Shown: in pieces, positions 45,338-53,839 of the stretch
Numbering within the stretch: position 1 is the first letter of the stretch
How the letters are laid out: each line of letters begins with the position of its first letter
Assembly: GCA_036273675.1 (NCBI GenBank)
Contig: DASUHD010000010.1
Coordinates: 33,605 to 97,604, forward strand
DNA: 64,000 nucleotides
From: DAHUXT01 sp036273675
Lineage (GTDB): Bacteria > Chloroflexota > Ktedonobacteria > Ktedonobacterales > JADMIN01
Direction of reading: 5' to 3'
Translations under genes and position numbers: made by a program
Notes under the pieces: model-generated
Seen by the model: the letters and a program-made list of their open reading frames with translations, nothing else
Databases searched by the model: none
What the model was told of the DNA's origin: nothing

Positions 45338-45445
45338 CCACCTGTCCCGTTCTCCAGCCAGTGGGATTCTGGCGAGCAGCGCTGGCGGCGGTGCAGAGCC
45401 CAGAATCCAAGAGATGCCTATTGAGCACCTCACGATTGCTACGCC

Positions 45446-46093
45446 TCACGACACAATACCTGCACGCCAAGCAAAGATGGCGGCCTGCGTGCGGTCGGCA
45501 AGGTGCAGTTTGCCGAGGATGTTGCGGACATGACTTTTCACGGTCTTTTCGCTGAGGACGAGCCGCGTTGCGATATCGGCGTTGCTCAGTCCTTCGGCGA
45601 TTAAGTGTAATACTTCCCGTTCGCGCTCACTTAATTCGGCGTAGTTCCCTATGTCATGGTGCGAGGTGCTCTCCAGCTCTTGTACGACGCGGGCAGCAAT
45701 GCGGGGATGCATCACGACCTCGCCATGTGCTGCCTTGCGGATGGCGTCGGCCAGATCGGATAAACTGATGTCTTTGAGCAGATAGGAGAGCGCGCCGGCA
45801 CGGATGGCGGGGAAAATGTGCTCGTCCTCGTGATACGAGGTCAGCACGATGACCTGGGAGCCGGGACTCTTTTGCTTCACCAGTCGCGTCGCCTGCACGC
45901 CGTCCATGCCGGGCATCACCAGATCCATCAGCACGATGTCGGGGGCCAAATCAGCCGCCAGCAGTACAGCTTCGCCGCCGGAGCCGACATCGCCCACGAC
46001 GGTGAAATCTTGTTGGGCTTCGAGGAACGCCCGCGCGCCACGCCGCACGACAGCATGATCATCGACGATCAAGATGGTGATCGGATCGCTCAT
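45446..46093 (-). CDS. NarL/FixJ-type response regulator (LuxR HTH)
   Basis: A 215-residue protein. The receiver domain (about 5-120) has the acidic pocket at DDH, the phospho-acceptor in IVLMDLVMPGMDG, and the conserved Lys in LLKDIS. The C-terminal LuxR-type HTH is LSEREREVLHLIAEGLSN...SEKTVKSHVRNILGKL. It pairs with the kinase gene by a 4-nt overlap. Targets are unknown; the adjacent lipoprotein and MacB-type genes are candidates. Confidence 0.93.
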   Translation of the reverse strand: MSDPITILIVDDHAVVRRGARAFLEAQQDFTVVGDVGSGGEAVLLAADLAPDIVLMDLVMPGMDGVQATRLVKQKSPGSQVIVLTSYHEDEHIFPAIRAGALSYLLKDISLSDLADAIRKAAHGEVVMHPRIAARVVQELESTSHHDIGNYAELSEREREVLHLIAEGLSNADIATRLVLSEKTVKSHVRNILGKLHLADRTQAAIFAWRAGIVS

Positions 46094-47205
46094 GGCGTTG
46101 CCTCCTGGGTCGGCTTCTCAGCGGAGTGTAGCGGGATAGTGGCCTCTACCCTCGTCGCACCATTCGTGCTGGCGATATGCAGCGACCCGTTGTGCGCCGC
46201 CACGCGCTCGCGCATGCTTGCTAATCCCACGCCACGTCCGCTGGCACGGGCTGCGTCGAATCCGGCGCCGTCGTCGGTGATGGTCAGGCGCACCTGCGCA
46301 TCATCCCACACAAGTTGGACGATGACATGTGTAGCTCCGCTGTGCTGCGCGATGTTGGCGAGCGCTTCCTGGGCAACGCGAAAGAGCGCCTCCTCGAAAT
46401 CGAGCGTGGTAGCGCGTTCGCCGTGGATCTGCATGGTGACGGCAATGCCCATACGGCGCGACCAGTTCTCGGCATACTCGCGCAGGACGACGGCCAGCCC
46501 TTTATCTCCCAGGCGGGCCGGGCGCAGCTCGCGGATCAGCGCGGTCAATTCCTGGCGTGTCTGCTCGGCCAGCGCCTCGGCCTCGGCGAGATACGTCTGC
46601 GCCGGAAGGGTGTCAGGAGGTAGGTGACTGCGCGCAGCGCCTATCAACAAGGCCGTGGCGAAGACGTTTTGCTTGATCGAGTCGTGCAGATCACGCGCCA
46701 GCCGGTTGCGTTCCTCGACTGCCGCAAGCTCCTCACGGGTCGCCAATAGGGCATGGAGTTGTTCGGCCATGCCGTTGAGATCCTGCCCCAACTGGCCGAT
46801 CTCATCGTGAGTGGGATCGCGCACCTCGACCGCGAACTCCCCGTTGCTCCAGGCTTCCGCCGCCTGGGTGATGCGGCGCAGCCGACGCGTGACATTGCGC
46901 GTGATCAACAGGCCAGTCAGCATGCCAACCACACCGGCGAGCAGGATGAAATACAGACCAGTGTCTTGCAGGTGGCCCCAAAAGATGCTGAGAAATAGAG
47001 AAATATGGGCAATGCCAGACTGCGCCGACGAGGTGGGGATAGGCGTCTTTCCGGACGGGGTCGCGCTTACTTGCTGGTATCCTTGCATGCTGGCAGGAAG
47101 GGTGATGGCGATCTCGATGATGACAGCTGCCAGCAAGGTGACCGCAAAGTAGGAACCAGCCAGCCGCCAATAGAGTCCGCCAGCGCCTGTGCGTACGCTG
47201 TGCAT
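46090..47205 (-). CDS. Sensor histidine kinase (HisKA_3, LiaS/NarX-like)
   Basis: 371 residues from the ATG at 47205, chosen because GGGGAGGGG precedes it; the frame extends to 47241. Two membrane helices flank an extracytoplasmic loop (about 12-90). Next come a HAMP domain (about 92-150), then ERNRLARDLHDSIKQ with the phospho-His (HisKA_3), and an HATPase domain with N box IAQHSGATHVIV, DDGAGFD (G1) and GRGVGLASMRERV (G2). It phosphorylates the overlapping response regulator. Confidence 0.92.
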   Translation of the reverse strand: MHSVRTGAGGLYWRLAGSYFAVTLLAAVIIEIAITLPASMQGYQQVSATPSGKTPIPTSSAQSGIAHISLFLSIFWGHLQDTGLYFILLAGVVGMLTGLLITRNVTRRLRRITQAAEAWSNGEFAVEVRDPTHDEIGQLGQDLNGMAEQLHALLATREELAAVEERNRLARDLHDSIKQNVFATALLIGAARSHLPPDTLPAQTYLAEAEALAEQTRQELTALIRELRPARLGDKGLAVVLREYAENWSRRMGIAVTMQIHGERATTLDFEEALFRVAQEALANIAQHSGATHVIVQLVWDDAQVRLTITDDGAGFDAARASGRGVGLASMRERVAAHNGSLHIASTNGATRVEATIPLHSAEKPTQEATP

Positions 47206-47320
47206 ATCACGCCACCCCTCCCCCACAACATCAGCGCCCATTGCTGATCTCCGTATGTCTCAACAAGCCATATGCAGTATGCAGTATGCCATACCCTGCG
47301 ATATCGCCGATGACGGCATA

Positions 47321-47350
47321 CAAGTAGGCGAGCAAGTAGGCGAGCAAGAG
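47321..47350. repeat. 12-bp tandem repeat and 7-bp tandem repeat upstream of the kinase gene
   Basis: CAAGTAGGCGAG occurs twice (47321-47344), followed by a partial copy. Nearby, TATGCAG repeats (about 47271-47289). These are short tandem repeats between the kinase gene and a lipoprotein gene, prone to slippage. Confidence 0.6.
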
Positions 47351-47404
47351 AGGCGCATCTCCCTGCGCATTGTTTGCCTACCAGCCGCCTTCAGTGACAC
47401 TTGT

Positions 47405-47764
47405 CTAGCTGGATGGCGGCGTGCCAGTAGTGGCAGGTTGGCCCTGGTCGCTGAACTGGGTGATCGTGGTGGCGCTCTGCCCACCTGAATCTACAGTCTC
47501 AGCACAAAAGGCGACAATGTCCCCGTTCTTCATGGCCGCAGGAGCACCGCCGAAAGCCGATTTCGGCACGGAATAGACATAGGTGTACGTATGGGTGTCG
47601 CGAACTATCGTCATGGCGAAGCTGACAGTGCTCTCGTCGGGATGCACGGACGACACGGGACGCGGGCCAAAGCAGATGGCCGTGGTTGATTGCCCTCCAC
47701 AGGCGACGAGCGTCAGCGACCCTCCTAATGCCAGTAGAAGCATGAGCGTTCTTAGGCTGCGCAT
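47405..47764 (-). CDS. Small lipoprotein of unknown function
   Basis: A 119-residue protein with a signal peptide ending in the lipobox LVAC. The mature part is polar, with TYVYSVPKSAFGGAPAAMKNG and a Q/T/G-rich end. No family is recognised. It lies 12 nt downstream of a MacB/FtsX-type permease gene on the same strand, so it is probably part of that operon, perhaps a partner lipoprotein. Confidence 0.6.
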   Translation of the reverse strand: MRSLRTLMLLLALGGSLTLVACGGQSTTAICFGPRPVSSVHPDESTVSFAMTIVRDTHTYTYVYSVPKSAFGGAPAAMKNGDIVAFCAETVDSGGQSATTITQFSDQGQPATTGTPPSS

Positions 47765-47776
47765 GTCGTTTCCTTC

Positions 47777-50215
47777 TCATTCATACCGTAGCATATCGGC
47801 GACGCGAATCTGCGCCGCGCGCGAGGCGGGGGCGATGGTCGCCAGGGTGGCGATGACGACGATGGCGCCGAGCATTACCACAAATGCCGCAGGATCAAGC
47901 ACGAAATCCAGCGGCATCACCAACTGGCTAAAGATCCGCACGAAGAGATAGGCCAGTGGCAGGCCGATTATTCCTCCCGCCAGCCAGGAGATGCAGCCCA
48001 GCGCCAGCCCCTCGCTCCAAAAGATCTGGCCGATGCGCCATCCAGTTGCCCCCATCGCCCGCAACAACCCGATCTCGCGGCGGCGTTCCAGCACGGAGGC
48101 GGTAAGCGCGTTCGCCAGTCCCAGCACGCCCGCTACGCCGACGATGATCGCGACCGCGTAGAGCAGGGCATAGAGGATGATCCAGTTTTGTAGCTGCAGC
48201 GTCGTCTCGGCGCGCAGAAGCATGACGCCGACCCTTCCTCCGCTACATATCTGCGTGCAGCTCTGCGTTTGCCCTTGATTCAGCAGCCGATCCAGATCAT
48301 CCGTCAGTTGATTGACGGCGCCGGGCGAGCGATCCCGGGCCTGTACCAGGAATGCCTGTCCAACATCGCTACTTGATCCAGCAGGCACACCGGCGAGCTG
48401 ATTATAGGTGTCGAGGCTCATGATGATCGCGCCGATGCCACCAAAGTGGTCGATAGGTTGTTTGATCGTACCGATGATGCGCAATGGCGCGTGATTGCCC
48501 TGATCGCTGATCGCCAGCGTATCGCCAATGTGCAGGCTGGACCTGGCGAGCGCCTCATCGCTGAGCAACACTGTATCTGTTTCGCCGAGCGCCAGCCACC
48601 GCCCGCTTGTCACGTGATAATGGTAGAGTTGTGTATCGGGATCGAATGCCATCACTTGCATCTGGCCCCACGACGTCTCGACGGATTGATCATGCCAGAA
48701 GCGTTCGATACGCTGAATATTGCCAACCGTGCTCAGTTGCGAACGGAGTTGCGCGAGCGGGAGTGGCTGATCAGTGTCAATCTCGACATCAGCGGCGATA
48801 TTGGCGTTGACAGAGCGAACGGTGGAAGCGACCGACGTGCTGGCGGTCTGCACTACCAGGAAGCTTACTCCTGCCAGCGTCAGGGTCAAAAGAGTGAGAG
48901 CCGCGCGCCAGCGCTTGCGAAAGACGCCACGTAGCCCCAGCCATACTGTCTGCGAGATCCATGTCAGGCGCTGCCCCAGACGCGCCGTCACCCCATTGCC
49001 GCGACCGACGCTCAAGCCGTATGCGGCGAGGGCATCGCGCACGCTGATGCGCGTGCCATTCCACAGCGGCAGCAGCGCCGCGAGGAGGGGGACGCCGAAG
49101 CCGACAGCAAGGCCGACGATGAGAATCCACCACTGCAACACAAAGGGACCGATATCAATTGGCACGGTCGTGGCAAGCTGTGAACCCAACTGATACCCGC
49201 CAAACAAGCCGAGCGCGATAGCTGGCAGCGTCGCCAGCACACTATAGATGGCCACCGAGATAAGATAACTGCGCATGATCGCGCCACGCGTGCCGCCGAC
49301 AGCCTTCATCGTGCCGATGATCGCCGTTTGCTCTGCCACCAGGGTCGTCACGGTGTTGAGAATCAGGAAGCCGCTCATGATCACCGCGACGATGATCAGG
49401 ATGCGCAGCAGCGAGAAGACGCCGGCAATCGCGTTCGTTGGCGGGGATGTACGCCCGCCGGTGCTGACAGCCACCCCATTCACGGCGATTCCGTGCGCAA
49501 GCAGGACCTGCTGCAGCGCGGTCGCGACGGAGTCGGCATGGCTCCGCACCTTGATGGCAATTTCATGGTTCAGGCCAATGCCACTATTGGGCGTTATGCC
49601 AGTAGAGACGCCAGCGGTGATCTGCTGCAGGCCAGCGTCGGACATATAGGCCTCGCCACTGCCGGAAGCGGCGGGGTTGTGCCCTGGCGTGCGTGCCAGC
49701 CCCACAACACGCAAGTGCGCCGTGCCCTGGGCGGTGTCCACTGTCACTGTGTCGCCGATGGAGAAGGATTGCAGCCCCAGATCGCCATATTCCATGACGA
49801 CCTCGCCGATATTGGGATAGCGCCCGCTCGTCAATTGAAACGGTGTCAGCGGCACGTGATGGAGATTGCGATAGCTGGTGATAAACATGCTCATGTGCCC
49901 TGGCGCCTGGCTGACATGCCACTGCGTGCCGAACACCGTCTGATATTGCACCGCCTTGACGCCGACGACGGTTTGCAGCGCTGGCAGTAGCGCCGTATCG
50001 AGGCGATCGACATCCAGAACGATGTCCGGCTGGTTGGCTTGGCCGCTCATGCTGAAAGTGACGGCTGCGAAGAGGGCGTCCTCGGCAGTATTGATGGCGG
50101 TCAGGCCAAAGACGCCGATAAAGATGCCCAGTACCACCAGCAGCGTGCGCCCCTTGCGCCGTGTCACGTCAGCGAGCGATTTGCGCAGGATCGCGCTGAA
50201 AAGACGGCTCATCAC
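47777..50215 (-). CDS. FtsX/MacB-type ABC transporter permease
   Basis: An 812-residue protein with two FtsX-type membrane modules. An N-terminal helix (about 20-45) and a periplasmic MacB-like domain (about 50-250) are followed by three helices. A second copy of the arrangement begins after RKRWRAALTLLTL (about residue 430), ending with three helices near 680-810. This is the duplicated form of MacB permeases that move substrates or lipoproteins mechanically rather than through a pore. It overlaps the ATPase gene by 4 nt. Confidence 0.88.
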   Translation of the reverse strand: MMSRLFSAILRKSLADVTRRKGRTLLVVLGIFIGVFGLTAINTAEDALFAAVTFSMSGQANQPDIVLDVDRLDTALLPALQTVVGVKAVQYQTVFGTQWHVSQAPGHMSMFITSYRNLHHVPLTPFQLTSGRYPNIGEVVMEYGDLGLQSFSIGDTVTVDTAQGTAHLRVVGLARTPGHNPAASGSGEAYMSDAGLQQITAGVSTGITPNSGIGLNHEIAIKVRSHADSVATALQQVLLAHGIAVNGVAVSTGGRTSPPTNAIAGVFSLLRILIIVAVIMSGFLILNTVTTLVAEQTAIIGTMKAVGGTRGAIMRSYLISVAIYSVLATLPAIALGLFGGYQLGSQLATTVPIDIGPFVLQWWILIVGLAVGFGVPLLAALLPLWNGTRISVRDALAAYGLSVGRGNGVTARLGQRLTWISQTVWLGLRGVFRKRWRAALTLLTLTLAGVSFLVVQTASTSVASTVRSVNANIAADVEIDTDQPLPLAQLRSQLSTVGNIQRIERFWHDQSVETSWGQMQVMAFDPDTQLYHYHVTSGRWLALGETDTVLLSDEALARSSLHIGDTLAISDQGNHAPLRIIGTIKQPIDHFGGIGAIIMSLDTYNQLAGVPAGSSSDVGQAFLVQARDRSPGAVNQLTDDLDRLLNQGQTQSCTQICSGGRVGVMLLRAETTLQLQNWIILYALLYAVAIIVGVAGVLGLANALTASVLERRREIGLLRAMGATGWRIGQIFWSEGLALGCISWLAGGIIGLPLAYLFVRIFSQLVMPLDFVLDPAAFVVMLGAIVVIATLATIAPASRAAQIRVADMLRYE

Positions 50216-50982
50216 TCTACCTCCGCCGCGTGTGCGATGGCGGCATCGGCGTTGTGCTGGTCGACGATGCGCCCGTCGAGCAATTCGATGCGCGATCCGG
50301 CGCGGGCAGCCTGCTCGCGGTCATGGGTGACATACACGACCGTTTTGCCCCTTTGTGTCAGGCTGGCAAGCATATCAAAAATCGTGTGCGCTGTGTGAGA
50401 GTCGAGGTTGCCGGTCGGCTCGTCGGCGATGAGCACAGGAGGATCGTTCGCCAGGGCGCGGGCGACGGCGACACGCTGCTGCTGTCCGCCTGAGAGTTCG
50501 CTGGGCAGCCGGTTGCCAAACGCGCCCATGCCCACAATCTCCAGGCAGTCCTGCGCGCGCTTGCGCCAGGTGGAGCGTGGCAATCCGCCTCCACCGCCCA
50601 GCTCCAGGGCCAGAAGCACATTTTCGCGCGCTGTGAGCGTCGGCGCCAGTTGGAAGAACTGGAAGATGATCCCCACATGCTGACCTCGCCAGCGCGCCAG
50701 CGCGTTCTCTCCACGAGTGCGCAACTCATTTCCAGCGAAGATGACTAGTCCTGAGGTGGGATGGTCGATGCCAGTGAGCATATTGAGTAGCGTCGATTTG
50801 CCGCTGCCCGATGGGCCGTTGACGGCGAACAGGCTCTGCGCGGGAATGGTGAAGGTCACGTCGTCGAGGATGATAGTCCGCTGCGCGCGGGTGACGATGG
50901 TGCGTGTCAGCTGCTCCACGCGGATCAACGGGCTGCCTTGCGGGAATGTGGCGGGCTGCTTTGATGCGGTCGTCTGTGCCAT
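50212..50982 (-). CDS. MacB/LolD-type ABC transporter ATP-binding protein
   Basis: A 256-residue ATPase with Walker A GPSGSGKST, signature LSGGQQQRVAVARAL, Walker B VLIADEPTGNLDS and H-loop VTHDREQAARA. GNLDS and the Q-loop FQFFQLAPTLTARENVLL are typical of the MacB/LolD group. It partners the large FtsX-type permease and is the first gene of that operon. The adjacent two-component system may regulate it, as in bacitracin-type modules. Confidence 0.92.
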   Translation of the reverse strand: MAQTTASKQPATFPQGSPLIRVEQLTRTIVTRAQRTIILDDVTFTIPAQSLFAVNGPSGSGKSTLLNMLTGIDHPTSGLVIFAGNELRTRGENALARWRGQHVGIIFQFFQLAPTLTARENVLLALELGGGGGLPRSTWRKRAQDCLEIVGMGAFGNRLPSELSGGQQQRVAVARALANDPPVLIADEPTGNLDSHTAHTIFDMLASLTQRGKTVVYVTHDREQAARAGSRIELLDGRIVDQHNADAAIAHAAEVE

Positions 50983-51304
50983 GAGCGATCTCCTTCGGGG
51001 CTTGGCCCTGGTCTACCTGACGTGAGCGAACCGTTCGGGTTCGTCATGCAGAGCATGCCCGGTAGCAGGAGATCTGTCATCCGTCCCAGGGCGGAACGCG
51101 ATCAGCCTGGGGGCTGAAAAAAGGTGTTCATTGAGCACTACTCCGAGACCCTTGGTGAGTGCGCAGAGCGAACGAAGTTCTCTGTTGAGGCCATTAGAAA
51201 CGATTGGATGGCGCGATTCGCATGGCCCCGCGCTAAGCGGATGGCCGCCTTTCTAGCTTCCGACTTCCGACAACAAGCGCGCCAACACGAGTCGAGACCT
51301 TATA
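50983..51304. other. Intergenic region, 322 nt, before the arsenic cassette
   Basis: Contains a hairpin (CGAACC-GTTCG-GGTTCG, 51025-51041) and the left copy of a direct repeat at 51209-51234. No gene is seen; a 51124-51390 frame has no supporting feature and overlaps the arsR promoter. Confidence 0.45.
51209..51234 (+). repeat. Left direct repeat flanking the ars cassette
   Basis: This 26-nt block matches 55200-55225 at 24 of 26 positions in the same orientation. The two copies bracket the entire arsenic-resistance cassette. Confidence 0.65.
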
Positions 51305-51334
51305 TTGACATTCTTCGATGTATTCTGGTAGACT
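51305..51334 (+). promoter_or_regulatory. arsR promoter with operator
   Basis: A perfect -35 TTGACA (51305-51310), an 18-nt spacer and -10 TAGACT (51329-51334). The sequence GACATTCTTCGATGTA (51307-51322) overlaps the -35 and spacer and recurs inverted (15 of 16) at 51760-51775. The predicted start falls on the arsR ATG, so the mRNA may be leaderless. Confidence 0.65.
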
Positions 51335-51340
51335 TGTGGC

Positions 51341-51733
51341 ATGGACACATTGGAGACTCGCGCAACCACATCCGCTGCCCCATCGGCTGACTCAACTGAC
51401 GCGGTCCGCGAGGCAGAAACCGCGTGCTGTGCGCCAGCGCCCGAGATTTCGCTCGACCATACGCAGCGCCTGGCTGCCCTTGCGGAGCGCCTCAAGGCAA
51501 TCGCTGACCCCACACGGCTGCGGATGCTTGAGTTGCTCGCGCAGCAGCCTGCCGCGCTCTGTGTCTGCGAGATCACCGACCAGTTTACGCTCCACCAGCC
51601 GACCATTAGTCACCATCTGCGGCTGTTGCGTGAGGCGGGGCTGATTGCTGGCGAGAAGCGCGGCACGTGGTCGTATTACTGGGCAACCGATGAGGGCAAG
51701 CGGGTGCTGGCAAGCGTGAAGTCTCTAGCATGA
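51341..51733 (+). CDS. arsR: ArsR/SmtB-family metalloregulator
   Basis: A 130-residue winged-helix repressor. KAIADPTRLRMLELLAQ starts the DNA-binding fold. ALCVCEITD carries the CxC arsenite-binding pair of the type I ArsR site. HQPTISHHLRLLREAG is the recognition helix. An extra CC pair near residue 28-29 could provide a third thiol. No Shine-Dalgarno is visible and the promoter puts +1 at the ATG, indicating leaderless translation. It likely represses itself and arsM through the shared 16-nt operator. Confidence 0.9.
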   Translation: MDTLETRATTSAAPSADSTDAVREAETACCAPAPEISLDHTQRLAALAERLKAIADPTRLRMLELLAQQPAALCVCEITDQFTLHQPTISHHLRLLREAGLIAGEKRGTWSYYWATDEGKRVLASVKSLA

Positions 51734-51759
51734 GGCGGTGTGTCCTTTTTTGTGGTTTG

Positions 51760-51775
51760 TACATCGAAGATTGTC
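51760..51775 (+). promoter_or_regulatory. Second ArsR operator, ahead of arsM (inverted copy)
   Basis: The reverse complement matches the arsR operator at 15 of 16 positions. It also sits in an ATCGA-N6-TCGAT palindrome (51762-51777). It lies 14 nt before the arsM ATG and could repress arsM independently. Confidence 0.6.
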
Positions 51776-51789
51776 GATGAAAGGGTTGG

Positions 51790-52788
51790 ATGAGCATGGC
51801 GAACATGGCGAATGAGCCGCTGACACATTCCACGGCGGTTGAGGGACCAGCTACTTCTGCTGATGCCAGTGGAGACGCGATCACAGAGCGCGTGCGCGAG
51901 CGCTATGCGCAGGCCGCCCAGCGCGTGCAAAGCGGTGATAGTAGTAGTGGTAGCTGTTGCGGTGGCGGATGCGGATGCGGTGACCAGAGCGGCGATCTCG
52001 TGACCAGCGGGCTGTATGATGACGCGCAGGTGGCCGGGCTACCCGAAGAGGCGGTGATCGCATCCCTCGGCTGTGGCAATCCTACCGCGCTCATCGATCT
52101 GCACGAAGGCGAGACCGTCCTTGACCTTGGCTCTGGCGGCGGCATCGATGTGCTGCTTTCGGCCAGGCGCGTCGGCCCAACAGGCTTCGCCTATGGCGTC
52201 GATATGACCGACGAGATGCTGGCGCTTGCCCAGGAGAACAAGGCGAAGGCAGGCGTCACCAACGTCGCGTTTCTGCGCGGGCGTATCGAGGCGATTCCGC
52301 TGCCAGCGAACGCTGTAGACGTCGTGATTAGCAATTGTGTCATCAACCTAGCCGCCGATAAGTCGCTGGTGCTACGCGACGCCTTCCGCGTGCTCAAGCC
52401 CGGCGGTCGCTTCGCGGTCTCAGATGTCGTCGCGGATGGCCCGGTACCGGAGGAACTCCGTCGCAACATGGAGGCGTGGGTCGGCTGTCTCGCGGGCGCG
52501 CTCAATATCGAGGAATATCAGCAGCTGCTTGCGGAAGCCGGATTCGAAGATATCAGCATCGAAATTACCCGGCGCTACACCGTCGCCGAGGCGGGTCTTG
52601 ATCCCGCAACGCTGCCCGAGGGCTGGGAATCTAGCGATGGCAAGCTGGCCAGCGCATTTGTTCGCGCCACAAAGCCAGTGATCGCCACGGTGACTGCTAC
52701 AGTGGCCAAGGCGGCGCGGGATGCGGCGCCTGTGGCGCTGGTCAGCCGCGCCGACGCAAAACCGACACCGCCTCGCGGCTGCTGCTAG
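51790..52788 (+). CDS. arsM: Arsenite S-adenosylmethionine methyltransferase
   Basis: A 332-residue enzyme that methylates arsenite to mono-, di- and trimethyl forms, some volatile. Four N-terminal cysteines (C56, C57, C61, C63) form a possible metal-binding cluster. SAM motif I is VLDLGSGGGIDVLL. The ArsM cysteines are present: C95 (SLGCGNP), C183 (SNCVINL) and C233 (GCLAGAL). C183 and C233 are 50 apart, as in known ArsM. The last residues are CC. It follows arsR by 56 nt with its own operator. An ATG at 51796 is an alternative start. Confidence 0.93.
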   Translation: MSMANMANEPLTHSTAVEGPATSADASGDAITERVRERYAQAAQRVQSGDSSSGSCCGGGCGCGDQSGDLVTSGLYDDAQVAGLPEEAVIASLGCGNPTALIDLHEGETVLDLGSGGGIDVLLSARRVGPTGFAYGVDMTDEMLALAQENKAKAGVTNVAFLRGRIEAIPLPANAVDVVISNCVINLAADKSLVLRDAFRVLKPGGRFAVSDVVADGPVPEELRRNMEAWVGCLAGALNIEEYQQLLAEAGFEDISIEITRRYTVAEAGLDPATLPEGWESSDGKLASAFVRATKPVIATVTATVAKAARDAAPVALVSRADAKPTPPRGCC

Positions 52789-52903
52789 GCTACACGCGAA
52801 CCGCCTACACAGCAGGTCACAATTTCTCACTACATTGCATCATGCCCGGCGTGGTGGCGCGAGTACGCCACATATGCCGGGCATCCGCCTATCTGTTCAG
52901 ATC

Positions 52904-52965
52904 TTGACAACCGCTCCGCTCGCGCCTATTGTTTCAATGTGTATTGATGCAATTTCTACTGAAAT
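52904..52965 (+). promoter_or_regulatory. Promoter and operator for the arsR-arsC fusion
   Basis: -35 TTGACA (52904-52909), a 17-nt spacer and -10 TATTGT (52927-52932). Just downstream is TCAATGTGTATTGA (52934-52947), the TCAA-N6-TTGA core of classical ArsR operators. A second palindrome, ATTTC-TACT-GAAAT, lies at 52952-52965. It differs from the arsR/arsM operator. Confidence 0.6.
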
Positions 52966-52988
52966 AGTAGGCCTTGGCAGGAGTTGCT

Positions 52989-53813
52989 ATGCATACGCTT
53001 TCATGCGCTCAGGCCGACTCAACAACCTTGACCGACGGCAGGCGATTTCTGCGTCTGCTCGCAGATGAGTCGCGGCAAGCGATTGTGCGCCTCCTCGCAC
53101 AGTCCGACCAGCGGGCTGGTGAGATTGGGGCATTGATACACTTGCCTCCAAACGCAGTCTCGTACCATCTGAAGCAGTTGCGAGCGATAGGGCTTCTGCG
53201 CGACCGACGCAGTAGCGCCGATGCGCGCGATGTCTACTATCAGCTGGATGTTGACCGACTGCACGCCTTGTTTGCTGCGGCTGGCGATGCGCTGTATCCC
53301 GGTATGGCGGCATCGACACAACCGGCACAGCCGCATGAGCAACCAGACACGCCACCTAAACTTTCGCGACCCTTGCGCGTCCTCTTTCTCTGTACCCACA
53401 ACAGCGCGCGCTCACAAATGGCGGAGGCCATCCTACGCCAGATGGGTGGCGACCAGGTGGAGGCGTTCAGCGCCGGGAGCCTGCCCACCGAGGCGCATCC
53501 AGAGACGATTGCAGCGCTGCGGGAAGTCGGGATTGACACGACGGGACTTTACGCGAAATCGATGGATCGATTCATCGGCGAGCCATTGGACTATATCATC
53601 ACCGTCTGTGACCGCGTACGTGATGTCTGCCCCTCGTTCCCTGGCGACCCCGCACAAGCGCACTGGAGCATCGCCGATCCAGCAGTCGTTGAGGACCCGG
53701 AGCAGCGTGCCAGGGCGTTCCGCGAGGTCTTGGGTGAGCTGCGGGTGCGCATCCGCTACCTGCTCTTGCTCCCGCACCCTGGAACTGGAGAGCGCTTTCA
53801 CTCGGTGAACTGA
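52989..53813 (+). CDS. Fusion of ArsR-type regulator with LMW-PTP-type arsenate reductase
   Basis: 274 residues from the ATG at 52989 (AGGAG upstream). The N-terminal winged helix (about 10-100) is ArsR-like (IVRLLAQSDQRAGEIG, NAVSYHLKQLRAIG) but lacks the CxC arsenite site. The C-terminal half (about 125-270) is arsenate reductase of the low-molecular-weight phosphatase fold. It has P-loop Cys135-x5-Arg141 (CTHNSARS) and the second redox pair C207/C214, 7 apart as in pI258 ArsC. It reduces arsenate using thioredoxin. The fusion couples regulation and catalysis on one chain. Confidence 0.9.
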   Translation: MHTLSCAQADSTTLTDGRRFLRLLADESRQAIVRLLAQSDQRAGEIGALIHLPPNAVSYHLKQLRAIGLLRDRRSSADARDVYYQLDVDRLHALFAAAGDALYPGMAASTQPAQPHEQPDTPPKLSRPLRVLFLCTHNSARSQMAEAILRQMGGDQVEAFSAGSLPTEAHPETIAALREVGIDTTGLYAKSMDRFIGEPLDYIITVCDRVRDVCPSFPGDPAQAHWSIADPAVVEDPEQRARAFREVLGELRVRIRYLLLLPHPGTGERFHSVN

Positions 53814-53839
53814 TAAAGATGCAGAGGAGTAGTTCATCT

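Noticed and set aside
47271..47289. Short TATGCAG tandem repeat as CRISPR-like
   Set aside because: Unit too short, no spacers, and only two to three copies.
51124..51390. 88-codon frame ahead of arsR
   Set aside because: Overlaps the arsR promoter and start and has no recognisable protein feature.
52121..52200. tRNA or RNA gene in or near the arsenic cluster
   Set aside because: No cloverleaf-like T-loop sequence found; the stretch is coding for ArsM.
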